From: Udaeobacter sp963725505 | Lineage (GTDB): Bacteria > Verrucomicrobiota > Verrucomicrobiia > Chthoniobacterales > UBA10450 | Direction: 5' to 3' | Assembly (NCBI GenBank): GCA_963725505.1 | Contig: CAVRYN010000002.1 | Location: 558,001-622,000 of the forward strand | Length of the DNA: 64,000 nucleotides | Shown: in pieces, positions 17,821 to 27,065 of the stretch | Layout of the letters: each line of letters starts with the position of its first letter | Position numbering within the stretch: the first letter of the stretch is position 1 | The notes under the pieces: generated by a model | What the model saw: only the letters and a program-made list of their open reading frames with translations | What the model was told of the DNA's origin: nothing | Database searches by the model: none | Position numbers and translations under genes: made by a program

Positions 17821-17877
17821 CCGCTCGGATTCTGCTTCCCCGTTCGAGCCGACCTGCAGTATAAGCGGATTTCGCTG

Positions 17878-18483
17878 ATGATGAAATACAATACCTTTAT
17901 CCTTTTTGGCGCGCCAGGCAGCGGCAAAGGCACGCAAGGCAAGACGCTCGGCACGATCCCGCGCTATTATCATTGTGCTTGTGGCGACGTATTCCGTTCC
18001 ATCGACACGCGCACGAAGGTCGGCAAAGCATTCCTCGATTACTCCAGTAGAGGCCAGCTCGTCCCGGACGATATCACAGTGGAACTTTGGCGAGAGGCGA
18101 TCGATTCCGCCGTAGAAGCGCACAAGTTCAAGTCGGACATCGACACGTTGGTGCTGGACGGGATTCCGCGAAACCTCGGCCAAGCCAAAATCATGGATGA
18201 AATGATTGACGTAAAAAAAGTCTTCCATCTCGCGTGTCCCGATCGCGAGACGCTCTTTTACCGGCTCAAGAAGCGTGCTTTAAAAGAGAACCGCTTGGAC
18301 GACGCAAATGAACAGGTCATCCAACGACGCCTTGATATCTACGAGAAGGAGTCGAGACCGGTGCTTTCATACTACCCGCAAGAGCTGGTTACGGTGGTTG
18401 ACGCAACTCAGCCGCCCGCCAAAGTTCTGCTCGATATTCTACAGAGCGTGAACGACGGCGTATATGAACCAGCAACAGTTTGA
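17878..18483 (+). CDS. Adenylate kinase-like nucleoside monophosphate kinase
   Basis: A 201-residue P-loop kinase with GAPGSGKGT (residues 10-18), an NMP-binding region (GDVFRSID, RGQLVPDD) and a DGIPRN motif where classical adenylate kinases have DGFPR. The region that should form the LID is short (LKKRALKENRLDDANE) and has no zinc cysteines, so it is a short-LID member. It probably balances AMP/ADP or another NMP. It is placed 57 bp after rpmA and overlaps the following zinc-ribbon gene by 20 bp, consistent with a single operon. Whether it is the main Adk cannot be decided here. Confidence 0.8.
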   Translation: MMKYNTFILFGAPGSGKGTQGKTLGTIPRYYHCACGDVFRSIDTRTKVGKAFLDYSSRGQLVPDDITVELWREAIDSAVEAHKFKSDIDTLVLDGIPRNLGQAKIMDEMIDVKKVFHLACPDRETLFYRLKKRALKENRLDDANEQVIQRRLDIYEKESRPVLSYYPQELVTVVDATQPPAKVLLDILQSVNDGVYEPATV

Positions 18484-18697
18484 AAATTTCACCGCTTCAA
18501 GCTTGTACTGTGAGAAATGCAGGGCTGCGATGCCGGTGCGCGAGCGGCTGCTTTTAGTTCTGCCCGACCGTGAGATCTTCGATTATCTTTGCACCGGGTG
18601 CGGATCGTCGGTAGGCCGGCGTGAGATCACGGCCGGAGAGAAAATACTCGCGCAAGCGGTGGCGCGGCAGCGTCCGCGTCGCGGGGCCGTGCATTAA
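18464..18697 (+). CDS. Small zinc-ribbon protein, function unknown
   Basis: A 77-residue protein with two CxxC pairs: CEKC near residue 16 and CTGC near residue 43, spaced as in a zinc ribbon. The rest is unremarkable, with a basic C-terminus (ARQRPRRGAVH). It starts inside the last codons of the adenylate-kinase-like gene, and fmt follows 18 bp later, so it is probably translated with them. No named family is recognised; a role in translation is suggested only by context. Confidence 0.6.
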   Translation: MNQQQFENFTASSLYCEKCRAAMPVRERLLLVLPDREIFDYLCTGCGSSVGRREITAGEKILAQAVARQRPRRGAVH

Positions 18698-18715
18698 CTG
18701 ACGCAGTAGTTCGGC

Positions 18716-19663
18716 ATGCGCATCGTCTTCATCGGCACTGGCGAGATCGGCGTGCCGACGCTGGAAGCTTTGCTGAACTCGGAACACCACGTTGTCGGCG
18801 TGGTGACGCAGCCGGACAAGCCGGTCGGACGTGCGCAGCAAATCGAGCCGCCGCCTATCAAGAAAGCACTGACGGACAACGCGCCTAACGCCAGTCCGAC
18901 TCGGACCGGTCGCGCCCTACCATTGCCCATCTTGCAACCGGCAAAAATCAAAGATCCACAAGCGATCGAACAAGTTCGCGCGTTGATTCCAGATGTGATT
19001 GTGGTCATGGCCTACGGCCAAATCTTGCCACGCGCTGTCCTCGAGATTCCGAAGATCGCCTGCTTGAATCTGCATGCATCGCTTCTGCCGAGCTGGCGCG
19101 GTGCGGCGCCGATCCAGGCAGCCATCGCGGCGGGGGATCAAGAGACTGGCATCACCGTGATGTATATGGATGAGGGACTCGACACCGGTGACATTCTGTT
19201 ACAGCGCGCGACAGAGATTCGCCCGGACGATACCGGTCGATCGTTGCACGAGCGCATGGCGCAGATTGCGCCCGAAGCATTGGTTGAATCCCTGCGACTG
19301 CTCACAGCAGGGAGTGCGCCGCGGATTCCGCAGGATAACGCACAGGCTACTTCGGCTCCGAAGTTGAAGCGCGAACATGGGCGAATCGATTGGTCGGAAC
19401 CAGCGGAAGTGATTGAGCGAAAAATTCGCGCGTTTAATCCGTGGCCAGGAGCGTTTATGCCGATCGGCGGGCAAAACTTGAAAATATTTTCCGCAGCGGT
19501 TGTCGATCTCAGCGGCGAGCCAGGAGAAATTTTGCGGAGCGAAAAAGAGCTGATTGTTGCGGCTGGCAAAAGTGCGGTGTCACTAGGAGAAGTACAGCTC
19601 GAAGGAAAACGACGGATGACCGCGACCGAGTTCCTGCGCGGCCACTCCCGATTGTCATCCTGA
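18716..19663 (+). CDS. fmt: Methionyl-tRNA formyltransferase
   Basis: A 315-residue enzyme that formylates initiator Met-tRNA using 10-formyl-tetrahydrofolate. The N-terminal domain shows MRIVFIGTGEIGVPTLEALL, the catalytic LNLHASLLPSWRGAAP stretch (Asn, His and the SLLP loop) and TGITVMYMDEGLDTGDIL. The C-terminal tRNA-binding OB domain is recognisable (IRAFNPWPGAF) but its end runs into a palindromic repeat: the last residues RLSS and the stop codon at 19661-19663 lie inside the repeat that starts at 19653. The native C-terminus may therefore have been trimmed. Length is typical. Confidence 0.95.
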   Translation: MRIVFIGTGEIGVPTLEALLNSEHHVVGVVTQPDKPVGRAQQIEPPPIKKALTDNAPNASPTRTGRALPLPILQPAKIKDPQAIEQVRALIPDVIVVMAYGQILPRAVLEIPKIACLNLHASLLPSWRGAAPIQAAIAAGDQETGITVMYMDEGLDTGDILLQRATEIRPDDTGRSLHERMAQIAPEALVESLRLLTAGSAPRIPQDNAQATSAPKLKREHGRIDWSEPAEVIERKIRAFNPWPGAFMPIGGQNLKIFSAAVVDLSGEPGEILRSEKELIVAAGKSAVSLGEVQLEGKRRMTATEFLRGHSRLSS

Positions 19664-19762
19664 ACGAAGTGAAGGACCCCGCACAGGATAGTTGATCACA
19701 CTGGCTAGTTTGAGTGTTTCGAGCTTCGACTGAGAGGTCCCTCGCTCCGCTCGGGATGACAT
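19653..19762. repeat. SER/ERS-type palindromic repeat ending fmt
   Basis: About 110 bp, from TGTCATCCTGAACGAAGTGA to CTCCGCTCGGGATGACA, with mirror-complementary ends. It provides the stop codon of fmt and separates fmt from pyrH. It is the same family as the copies at 13500, 26582, 29481 and 45314. Confidence 0.8.
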
Positions 19763-19834
19763 GCGCGTTTGCAGACGATCAAGCATTTTGCTTTCCAAAA
19801 TGACCATCTTCTGTTTGATGTTGATCTGCAGCCC

Positions 19835-20593
19835 ATGCAAAAGGAAACGCCAGCGTATAAACGCATCGTGCTTAAGCTCAGCGGTGAAGCGATGCAGGAG
19901 CGTGGTGGACGCGATAACATATCGCTCGCAGTTGTGCGTGAAATCGCCGAACGGATCAAGGAAGTGCGCGATCTGGGCGTGCAAATCTCCATCGTGATCG
20001 GCGGCGGAAACATCTGGCGCGGCCTGGCGGCGTCGTACCGCGGCATGGACCGCACTACCGCGGATTACATGGGTATGCTCGCAACGGTGATTAACGCGCT
20101 GGCATTGCGCAGTGCGCTTGATCAAATCGGAGTTCAGACGCGTGTGCAAACGGCCATCGACATGAGAAATGTGGCCGAGCCGTTCATCCTGGGGCGCGCC
20201 ATTCGCCATCTGGAGCTGGGTCGGGTCGTAATTTTTGCCGCCGGCACCGGTAACCCTTATTTCTCCACCGACACAACGGCAGCTCTGCGCGCGAGCGAGA
20301 TTCGAGCCGATGTCATCTTGAAAGCCACCAAGGTTGACGGCGTTTATGATCGCGACCCGAAGACGGATGCAGGCGCGCGGCGCTTCGACCGGCTCACCTT
20401 CTCCGAAGCGCTTGCGAAACGTTTGCAGATCATGGACTCCACCGCGTTTAGTCTTTGCATGGACAACAAAATACCGATCGTGGTTTTCGACATGAACAAA
20501 CCCAGCAACATCCGCGATGCCGTACTGGGTCGTAAAGTTGGGACCGTGGTTTGCGATGAGCTTCCTTCAGACGTAAAAATTCAGGCGACATGA
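19835..20593 (+). CDS. pyrH: UMP kinase
   Basis: A 252-residue hexameric-type bacterial UMP kinase of the amino-acid kinase fold, making UDP from UMP. Landmarks are RIVLKLSGEAM near the N-terminus, the phosphate-binding IVIGGGNIWRG, TADYMGMLATVINALAL, the FAAGTGNPYFSTDTTAALRA region and a final VVFDMNKP. The ATG at 19835 gives the normal N-terminus; a longer frame from a TTG at 19769 lacks family similarity. The stop overlaps the frr start by 4 bp, the common pyrH-frr order. Confidence 0.95.
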   Translation: MQKETPAYKRIVLKLSGEAMQERGGRDNISLAVVREIAERIKEVRDLGVQISIVIGGGNIWRGLAASYRGMDRTTADYMGMLATVINALALRSALDQIGVQTRVQTAIDMRNVAEPFILGRAIRHLELGRVVIFAAGTGNPYFSTDTTAALRASEIRADVILKATKVDGVYDRDPKTDAGARRFDRLTFSEALAKRLQIMDSTAFSLCMDNKIPIVVFDMNKPSNIRDAVLGRKVGTVVCDELPSDVKIQAT

Positions 20594-21150
20594 GCAGAGA
20601 TGACATTCTTCTCGAGGCCGAGATGTCGATGGAAAAAAGCGTCGACTACATGGTGCACGAATTTGCCGCGGTGCGCACCGGGAAAGCTTCGCCCGGCCTG
20701 GTGGAGAACGTGGACGTGCACGCTTACGGATCGAGCATGAAATTAAAGCAACTCGCTTTGATCACGACACCGGAGCCGCGTTTGCTTGTGGTTCAACCGT
20801 TCGACGCCGGGACAGTGCCGGACATCGAGAGAGCGTTGAAGGAATCAAAGATCGGCATTACACCTGCGGTGGACGGCAAGATCATCCGGCTGCCCATCCC
20901 GGAGCTTTCAGAAGAGCGCCGAAAAGAATTGGTGCGTTCCTTGGGCAAAATGGCCGAGGAAGCGCGTGTGCGCGTGCGCGCGAATCGGCACGCGGCGCTC
21001 GACGAAGCAAAGAAGCTGAAGGCCGCCGGTGAACTAACCGAGGATGGCTTGCGCGATGTTCAGAATGAAGTGCAAAAGCTCACCGATCGCTTCGTGAAGT
21101 CCATTGACGATCACCTCAAGCACAAAGAAGCCGAGGTCATGAAGGTGTGA
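20590..21150 (+). CDS. frr: Ribosome recycling factor
   Basis: A 186-residue RRF that splits post-termination ribosomes with EF-G. The three-helix bundle and hinge are recognisable: VRTGKASPGLVENVDVHAYGS-type start, LPIPELSEERRKELVRSLGK motif, and ARVRVRANRHAALDEAKKL. Length is exactly that of the family. It overlaps pyrH by 4 bp (ATGA) and ends the plus-strand translation block; the next gene is convergent. Confidence 0.96.
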   Translation: MSRDDILLEAEMSMEKSVDYMVHEFAAVRTGKASPGLVENVDVHAYGSSMKLKQLALITTPEPRLLVVQPFDAGTVPDIERALKESKIGITPAVDGKIIRLPIPELSEERRKELVRSLGKMAEEARVRVRANRHAALDEAKKLKAAGELTEDGLRDVQNEVQKLTDRFVKSIDDHLKHKEAEVMKV

Positions 21151-21231
21151 CGTGAATGACGAAATCCGAGTGACGAATGTCGAATCGGCACACCACTCAA
21201 GAAAAGGACCGCTTATCCGAAAACAGCTTTC

Positions 21232-21603
21232 CTAAACCGCGAAACTTTCGCCGCAGGAGCAGTGAGCGACGGCGTTGGGATTCGTGACTTTGAAGCCGCC
21301 TTTTTGTAGGTCCTCGCTGTAATCGAGCACGGAACCGCTGACGAAAAGCGCGCTCTTTGGATCGACAACCAGTCGAACGTTTTGCGTCGGCACAAGGATG
21401 TCGCGCTCCTTTGGGCCATCCACCAGATCCATCACGTATTGCAGTCCGGAGCAGCCCCCGCCGACCACCTTCAGGCGCAAGGCGCCGTCTGGTTTGCCTT
21501 TTTCTTCAAGCACCGATGCTAGCTTACGCGCAGCTTTTTCCGTCACGCCGATCAGGCGCTCGTTACCGATCTTGTAATTGAGGGGTGGAGATTCAGTGGT
21601 CAT
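21232..21603 (-). CDS. HesB/IscA-type iron-sulfur carrier (ErpA-like)
   Basis: A 123-residue A-type carrier that passes iron-sulfur clusters to target enzymes. The three ligand cysteines are Cys51 (GGGCSGLQY) and Cys115/Cys117 in the C-terminal CSCGESF. The order and spacing match the family. Upstream it overlaps the 169-residue unknown gene by 4 bp, so the two are likely co-translated. Assignment to IscA versus ErpA is not possible from sequence alone. Confidence 0.92.
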   Translation of the reverse strand: MTTESPPLNYKIGNERLIGVTEKAARKLASVLEEKGKPDGALRLKVVGGGCSGLQYVMDLVDGPKERDILVPTQNVRLVVDPKSALFVSGSVLDYSEDLQKGGFKVTNPNAVAHCSCGESFAV

Positions 21604-22109
21604 GGTGTGGCCTTCTGGAGCAACTCCGCGACTTCGTTCTGCACGGTCTCCAGTTCGTTGAGGCGCAATTCAGGATCCGGCACGACGAACACGTCGCCCG
21701 TGGTGCCCTGTTCGTAAATGAGGACGCGCTTCCCGCCGTTGCGGGATTCTGTCTTTACCTGTTTTAAGACGCGTTTGCGTTCCAGCATTGCGGCGAGGAC
21801 GTAGCAGGCGTTTGCAGGCGGATTGTTCGATCCTATCAAACGCCGAAAGAGTTGCTCCGCATTTTCTTTGGGCACGGGTTCGGCCGGCTTTGCCGGCAAC
21901 GGCTCGTAACGTGATTTCCAAAATGAAAATGGCCGGATGTTTTCATTCCGCTTTTCCCATGCCTCTTCGCTCAAATCCTCGCGCCGGTAGCCATTGGTGT
22001 CGTGATAGAGCAGGGTATAAAAATATTCGCCGGCAACAAACGGCCGCTGCGTCACCGCGCAGACGTCTGCGCGATGTTTAATCGCCCATTCGTTCGGCAA
22101 AGGGTTCAT
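21600..22109 (-). CDS. Conserved-looking hypothetical protein
   Basis: A 169-residue soluble protein without recognised domain. The N-terminal part has aromatic-rich segments (EYFYTLLYHDTNGYRRED, IRPFSFWKSRYEPL) and single Cys and His residues. The C-terminal part is helical and charged (LFRRLIGSNN, AMLERKRVLKQVK, LNELETVQNEVAELLQ). It overlaps the permease gene upstream and the IscA gene downstream by 4 bp each, so it belongs to a three-gene unit. The tight coupling argues that it is a real gene; the function is unknown. Confidence 0.7.
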   Translation of the reverse strand: MNPLPNEWAIKHRADVCAVTQRPFVAGEYFYTLLYHDTNGYRREDLSEEAWEKRNENIRPFSFWKSRYEPLPAKPAEPVPKENAEQLFRRLIGSNNPPANACYVLAAMLERKRVLKQVKTESRNGGKRVLIYEQGTTGDVFVVPDPELRLNELETVQNEVAELLQKATP

Positions 22110-23245
22110 CGCGCAACTATACGCCGCGCGGTGAAAAGACGAAAGCTAGGCGGTTCGCGATTAGAGGCCCGAAGATAGAGCAAGTAGAGGCCGATTGCGG
22201 TGAAAAGAATGTTCGGTGTCCACGCAGCGATCCATGCAGGCACGCGGGCTCCTTCGCCCAAGGCGAGAAAAAGGTGGACGAGAAAGTTCATGGTGAAAAC
22301 CAGGAGGACTGCTGCGGCAACGCTGGATAGAACTCCCCGGCGGGAATAGCCAATTCCAAGCGGCGCGGCAATACACACCACTACGAGACACGTCAACGGC
22401 AAGGCGAACCGATACTGCAAATGCGTGCGAAACGGCGCGAGCAGCGTCGCGGGAAAATCGGAATTATAATGCAGATACTCCCGCAGCTCAGGCAAGCTCA
22501 GGAATTCCGCGCGTTCATTTGCGCTGCCCAGACGGAACGGGGTCTCGCTCCAGTGCTCGATTTTCAGTGAAGGATAAATTGGTTCGTCAACGATATTTCC
22601 CTTGGGATCATAGTGAACGACCTTCACATTCTCCAACTCCCAGGTTTTCGTTTCCGGACGGTACAAGGCACGAGTCGCAACGTAATTTGTAACGATGTTG
22701 TCGTTGGCGTCCTGTTGCAGCACTTGCACGTTGTTAAACGTATTGCTGCGCGGAAGGAAATTCTGAATGAACCAGGTGCGCGAGTCCGTTCGATTGCGGA
22801 AAATTTGTCCCTGGATCTGGCGACCGGGACGCGACTGAGCTTCATCGATAAATGTTTTCCGCGCTAGTTCTGAGTGCGGCGCCAGCGAATAGTTCAGCGC
22901 CATGCTCGCTGCCACCGTGAGCAGCCCCATGCCTATCAACGGCAGCAAAACGCGAGGCAGACTTACACCTGCCGTGAGCATGGAAACGATTTCATTCGCA
23001 CGCGACATTCGACCGAGTGCAAAAAGAAGCGACAACAGGAGCGAAACCGGCAGCAGAATGATGAACACCTGCGGGAGCTGGGTCGCGTAATAGCGAATCA
23101 CAAGCAGAAGACCTACGTGTTCGTCAATAAAGGTCGAAATATTGTCGCTGACGTCGAAGATCAGCCAGATCGAGATGAATCCGGCAATGCAGTAAAAGTA
23201 AACCTGCAGGAAATTGCGAATGACGTATCGATCGAGGATTCTCAT
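22106..23245 (-). CDS. LptF/LptG-family permease (YjgP/YjgQ)
   Basis: An inner-membrane subunit of the lipopolysaccharide-export ABC transporter family. It starts MRILDRYVIRNFLQVYF, the usual N-terminus, has three membrane segments before a large periplasmic beta-jellyroll (about residues 130-260) and three more after (RFALPLTCLVVVCIAAPLG, LLVFTMNFLVHLFLALG, LFTAIGLYLLYL). Six TM helices and about 380 residues fit LptF/LptG. The ATG at 23245 is preferred to the one 11 codons earlier. Implies an LPS-like outer membrane. The partner permease is not in the window. Confidence 0.88.
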   Translation of the reverse strand: MRILDRYVIRNFLQVYFYCIAGFISIWLIFDVSDNISTFIDEHVGLLLVIRYYATQLPQVFIILLPVSLLLSLLFALGRMSRANEIVSMLTAGVSLPRVLLPLIGMGLLTVAASMALNYSLAPHSELARKTFIDEAQSRPGRQIQGQIFRNRTDSRTWFIQNFLPRSNTFNNVQVLQQDANDNIVTNYVATRALYRPETKTWELENVKVVHYDPKGNIVDEPIYPSLKIEHWSETPFRLGSANERAEFLSLPELREYLHYNSDFPATLLAPFRTHLQYRFALPLTCLVVVCIAAPLGIGYSRRGVLSSVAAAVLLVFTMNFLVHLFLALGEGARVPAWIAAWTPNILFTAIGLYLLYLRASNREPPSFRLFTARRIVAR

Positions 23246-23318
23246 TGCGAAACAGGAATTTCGATTGGGATTTAGCAATTACAACAGCATTGCGGCTGTC
23301 GACAGTTTCCTGACAGTA

Positions 23319-23462
23319 GCCCAGCGTTTCAACGATGGGTCTCCGGTAAGAAAGTGTATCGAGTCCCGTAGGGACGAAAGAAAGGCAGCAAGGCAATTTC
23401 TGTCGTCCCTTTCGGGACTTGGCAAATATCGCTATCATGGCCCAGCGTTGAAACGCCGGGGT
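23319..23462. repeat. Nested palindromic element between lptG-like gene and dinG-like gene
   Basis: Outer arms carry CCCAGCGTTTCAACG and CGTTGAAACGCCGGGG; inner arms carry AGTCCCGTAGGGACG and CGTCCCTTTCGGGACT. The nested mirror layout, about 144 bp, fills most of the divergent gap, so any promoter for either gene must lie inside or beside it. Confidence 0.75.
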
Positions 23463-23470
23463 ATTTCCAA

Positions 23471-25453
23471 ATGATCGCGCTAAAAAACAACATCGGCAGC
23501 GAATTTGTGGAACGTGTTCGCGCATTTTTTTCCGCAGACGGTCCTCTCTCCAAGGCCAAACATTTCGAGTTCCGCCCGCAACAACAGGAGATGGCGGCGG
23601 CTATCGCGAAGGCACTGGAGGAAGAACGCCATCTGGTGATCGAAGCGGGCACGGGCGTGGGGAAATCGCTCGCTTATCTTGTGCCGGCGATCCTTTTCGC
23701 ACTGGAGCGGCATAAAAAGGCGATCGTTTCCACCCACACGATCAATCTTCAGGAACAACTACTTTACAAAGACATTCCGATTTTGAAGAAAGTGCTGCCG
23801 GTCGGGTTCGAAGCGGCGTTGATGAAGGGCCGGCAAAATTACCTTTGCCCCCGACGACTCGAGCGCGCGTTGCAAAGCTCGAAGGAACTTTTCACCGGCC
23901 CCGAGGGAACTGAATTGCAACGCCTGGCTGAATGGGCGAGCACGACGCGTGACGGATCGCTTAGTGATTTATCAGTGGAGCCCGATCCAAAAGTTTGGGC
24001 GCAAGTTTGCAGTGAAGCGCACATCTGCACCCAGAAAACCTGCGGACAAAGTCCGCGCTGTTTCTATCAGCAGGCGCGCAAACGTTTGCTCGCTGCAGAC
24101 GTGATCGTGCTCAATCACACTCTGCTGTTCATATTGCTCGGTTCACCCGACCAACAGGAAGAGCGGGAGAGTGGGTTTCTTTTCCCGAATGACTTCATCA
24201 TCTTCGATGAAGCACATACAGTCGAGCAGGTCGCCTCCAAGCAGATCGGTATCGGCGTCTCGCAATACGGGCTGCGATCAACGATCCAGCGGCTCTACAA
24301 TGCCCGAACGCGCAAGGGACTGTTCACTCTGACGCGCGATGCGAACGGCGTGCGACTCGCGGCGGAACTGATTGATGATGTTGAGAAATTCTTCGCTGCA
24401 GTCGAGACGAAATCGGATTTTCGCAAAGGCCGCGAGTTCCGCGTCCGCGATGTCGATTTTGTTCCGGACACGATCACCGGCCGGTTGACCGCGCTTCACG
24501 CGCGTATTGCCGAAGTGGTAAAACGGGCTGATGACGAGCTTCTAAAAGCGGAACTGCAGGAGTACGGCCGGCGTATTCGTGATGCTCGGGACGACATCAC
24601 CGATTTTTTGGAGCAAAGCCGCCGCGAACATGTTTACTGGGTCGAGCGCACCGGCAAGACGGCTCAGTTCCTCGCGCTCAACGCCGCGCCCATCGACATC
24701 GCCCCCGAGCTGCGCCGAATGATTTTTCGGGAAAATTCTTCGTGCATTATGACCAGCGCGACGCTCTCAGTCGGCCGCGCGGATCTCGCCTATTTTCGTG
24801 AGCGCATCGGCGCGGGCGAAGCTGAGCCGGCGCTGCTTGGCAGCCCGTTCGATTTTCAGAGGCAAATGAAAATGTTCATCGTCCAAAAAATGCCCGACCC
24901 ACGCGACGCCGCTTATCAGAAAGAATTGGAGCGATGGATCGCGCATTTCGTCGAGAAAACGGATGGGCGCGCGTTTGTTCTTTTTACAAATTACCGCGAC
25001 ATGCAGCAGGTGGGAGGCGCGATACAGAAATTTTTTATGGAAAAGGGCATGAACCTTCTCATGCAGGGAGCGGGGGCGCCCCGAAGCAAGCTGCTTGAGC
25101 AATTCAAATCAACGCCACACAGTGTCCTCTTTGGCACGGACAGTTTTTGGGGCGGCGTGGATGTTCCGGGCGAGGCGCTTTCGAATGTGATCATTACGCG
25201 TCTGCCGTTTGCCGTTCCGGATCATCCGCTCATCGAAGCGAAACTCGAACTGATCGAGGAGCGTGGCGGCGATCCGTTCACCGAATACTCCCTGCCGGAA
25301 GCGATCCTGAAACTTCGACAGGGCGTAGGCCGCTTGATTCGAACGAAGAGCGACCGCGGCATCATTGTCATTCTTGATAATCGGATCGTGACCAGGCCGT
25401 ACGGTCGCGCCTTCATGCAAGCGCTGCCGAAATGCCCGTTGGAGATTGTTTAG
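23471..25453 (+). CDS. DinG-like superfamily 2 DNA helicase
   Basis: A 660-residue XPD/DinG-type helicase. Walker A is AGTGVGKS (59-66), the DEAH box is IIFDEAH near residue 245, and motif VI-type residues appear at RQGVGRLIRTKSDRG. Between motifs Ia and II lie at least four cysteines (YLCPRR, VCSEAH, ICTQKTCGQSPRC), consistent with the iron-sulfur cluster of this group. The family unwinds 5'-tailed or damaged duplexes, R-loops and forks during repair. Start at the ATG at 23471, just after the palindromic element. It is followed by the truncated imuB-like gene after 48 bp, grouping it with repair genes. Confidence 0.9.
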   Translation: MIALKNNIGSEFVERVRAFFSADGPLSKAKHFEFRPQQQEMAAAIAKALEEERHLVIEAGTGVGKSLAYLVPAILFALERHKKAIVSTHTINLQEQLLYKDIPILKKVLPVGFEAALMKGRQNYLCPRRLERALQSSKELFTGPEGTELQRLAEWASTTRDGSLSDLSVEPDPKVWAQVCSEAHICTQKTCGQSPRCFYQQARKRLLAADVIVLNHTLLFILLGSPDQQEERESGFLFPNDFIIFDEAHTVEQVASKQIGIGVSQYGLRSTIQRLYNARTRKGLFTLTRDANGVRLAAELIDDVEKFFAAVETKSDFRKGREFRVRDVDFVPDTITGRLTALHARIAEVVKRADDELLKAELQEYGRRIRDARDDITDFLEQSRREHVYWVERTGKTAQFLALNAAPIDIAPELRRMIFRENSSCIMTSATLSVGRADLAYFRERIGAGEAEPALLGSPFDFQRQMKMFIVQKMPDPRDAAYQKELERWIAHFVEKTDGRAFVLFTNYRDMQQVGGAIQKFFMEKGMNLLMQGAGAPRSKLLEQFKSTPHSVLFGTDSFWGGVDVPGEALSNVIITRLPFAVPDHPLIEAKLELIEERGGDPFTEYSLPEAILKLRQGVGRLIRTKSDRGIIVILDNRIVTRPYGRAFMQALPKCPLEIV

Positions 25454-25501
25454 CGAACTGTTCACTTGAACATATAGGCAACTTTGCCGTAGATTGCCTG
25501 C

Positions 25502-26578
25502 ATGGAACGGCAGATGGAGGTGCAGGAAATCTTCGCGATTCTCCACAAGTGGGGAATTCACACGCTTGGCCAGTTGGTGGCATTGGATAAGGAGCAGCTG
25601 GGAGCGCGACTTGGCCCGGAAGCAATCCAAATGTGGGAGCGCGCCAACGGGCAATCCAATCGACTGCTCAAATTGATCCGACCGCCAGAGTCGTTCGGGG
25701 AGAGCTTCGAATTCGAGCACGAGATTGAAACAGCCGAGCCGCTCCTTTTCATGCTCCGCCGTTTTCTGGAGCAGCTCACGCTGCGGCTGACTGGGATCTA
25801 TCTCGTCGCAGAAGAACTGACGCTGCAAATCACGTTCGCGAATTCGCGCCAAGACGAACCCGCCGTGGCGGACAAACAAGTTTACGAGCGCGTTTTCAAA
25901 ATTCCGCAGCCGACAAACGATGTCGATCTTCTCTTTCGCATACTCCAGACGCACTTGGAGAATTTTCGATCGGAACACCCGATCGTTGCTGTCGCGCTGA
26001 GCGCGCAGCCGAGTAAACCTGCGAAAGAACAGTTCGGATTATTTGAAACGACACTGCGCAATCTGCATCAACTATCAGAAACGCTCGCGCGTTTGACCGC
26101 CCTGCTTGGAAGCGAACGCGTCGGCACGCCAGTCATCGAGGAAACGCATCGGCCGGATGTATTTCGTATGGAACCATTCGCGTGGAGTTCTAATGAGCCC
26201 CCCTCATCCTCACCTTCTCCCCCACACGGGGAGAAGGGACCGCCTCTCCCTGAGGGAGAGGGTAGGGTGAGGGGGGCTCTTGCAACATTGCAGCGGGTTG
26301 CGCTACGTCGATTTCGGCCCGCTGCATCTGCATCCGTTTTTGTGTCAGAAAATATGCCAGCTCATGTTCGAAGTGCAGATCGGAACGGAAAGATCATCGA
26401 ACAACGCGGGCCGTATTTGCTTTCCGGAAATTGGTGGGACGAAAAATCTTGGGCGCGCGCTGAATGGGACCTGCAGCTGGAAAGCGGTGATCTGGTTCGC
26501 GTTCATGAAGCTGACCCACCTACGCAAGGCTACGGCGTGGCAAGGGGAACCTGGAAGGTGGACGGGATATATGACTAA
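25502..26578 (+). pseudogene. Truncated ImuB-like protein lacking the polymerase palm
   Basis: The 358-residue frame matches the C-terminal half of ImuB/Y-family accessory proteins: a helix-hairpin-helix (LHKWGIHTLGQLVALDKEQL, near residues 15-35), little-finger region, and the final GPYLLSGNWWDEKSW and KVDGIYD segments. The N-terminal palm and fingers (usually about 180 residues) are missing, and only 48 bp separate the frame from the helicase gene. A palindromic element (26195-26279) is read through in frame, adding a Pro/Gly/Glu-rich stretch. Next comes a broken dnaE2. The protein could still act as an adaptor, but decay is more likely. Confidence 0.7.
26195..26279. repeat. Palindromic element inside the imuB-like frame
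   Basis: About 85 bp with ends GAGCCCCCCTCATCCTCACC and GGGTGAGGGGGGCTC and inner CTTCTCCCCCACACGGGGAGAAG arms. It resembles the ileS element at 12673-12778. It is read through without a stop. Confidence 0.8.
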
Positions 26579-26581
26579 AAT

Positions 26582-26692
26582 TGTCATCTCGAGCGGAGCG
26601 AGAGATCTCACACACGCACAATCGAGCACTCTTAGTCTCCAGCGTGATCCAAGCTTCGTGGGAGAGGTTCTTCGGTTGCGCTCAGGATGACA
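26582..26692. repeat. SER/ERS-type palindromic repeat between imuB-like gene and dnaE2
   Basis: About 111 bp, from TGTCATCTCGAGCGGAGCGA to GCGCTCAGGATGACA. It fills the gap and ends 4 bp before the ATG used for dnaE2 at 26697. Its middle, AGCGTGATCCAAGC, matches the copies at 29481 and 45314. Confidence 0.8.
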
Positions 26693-27065
26693 TGCCATGT
26701 GTTATGTCGAGTTACACGCATGCAGCGCGTTCAGCTTTTTGCGGGGCGGCTCTTTCCCCGAGCAATTAGCTCAAGTCGCCGCTGAATTGGAAATGCCCGC
26801 GATGGCGTTATGCGATCGCAACGGCGTTTACGGCGCGCAACGATTTTCCGTCGCCGCGCACGAGCACAACGTGCGCGCGATCATCGGCTGCGAATTGTCG
26901 ATGGAAAACGGCAGCATTTTGCCGGTGCTGGTCGAAAATCGCGCGGGTTACAAAAATCTCTGCGAACTGCTCACACAAGCGCATTTGCGCAGCGAAAAAG
27001 GAAAATGCGCGGTTCGCTGGGATGAGTTGCCGCAATTTGCGAAAGGATTGGTAGCGCTCTTTGAT

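Noticed and set aside
23319..23462. CRISPR-like array
   Set aside because: The repeats are nested inverted arms, not direct repeats with unique spacers.
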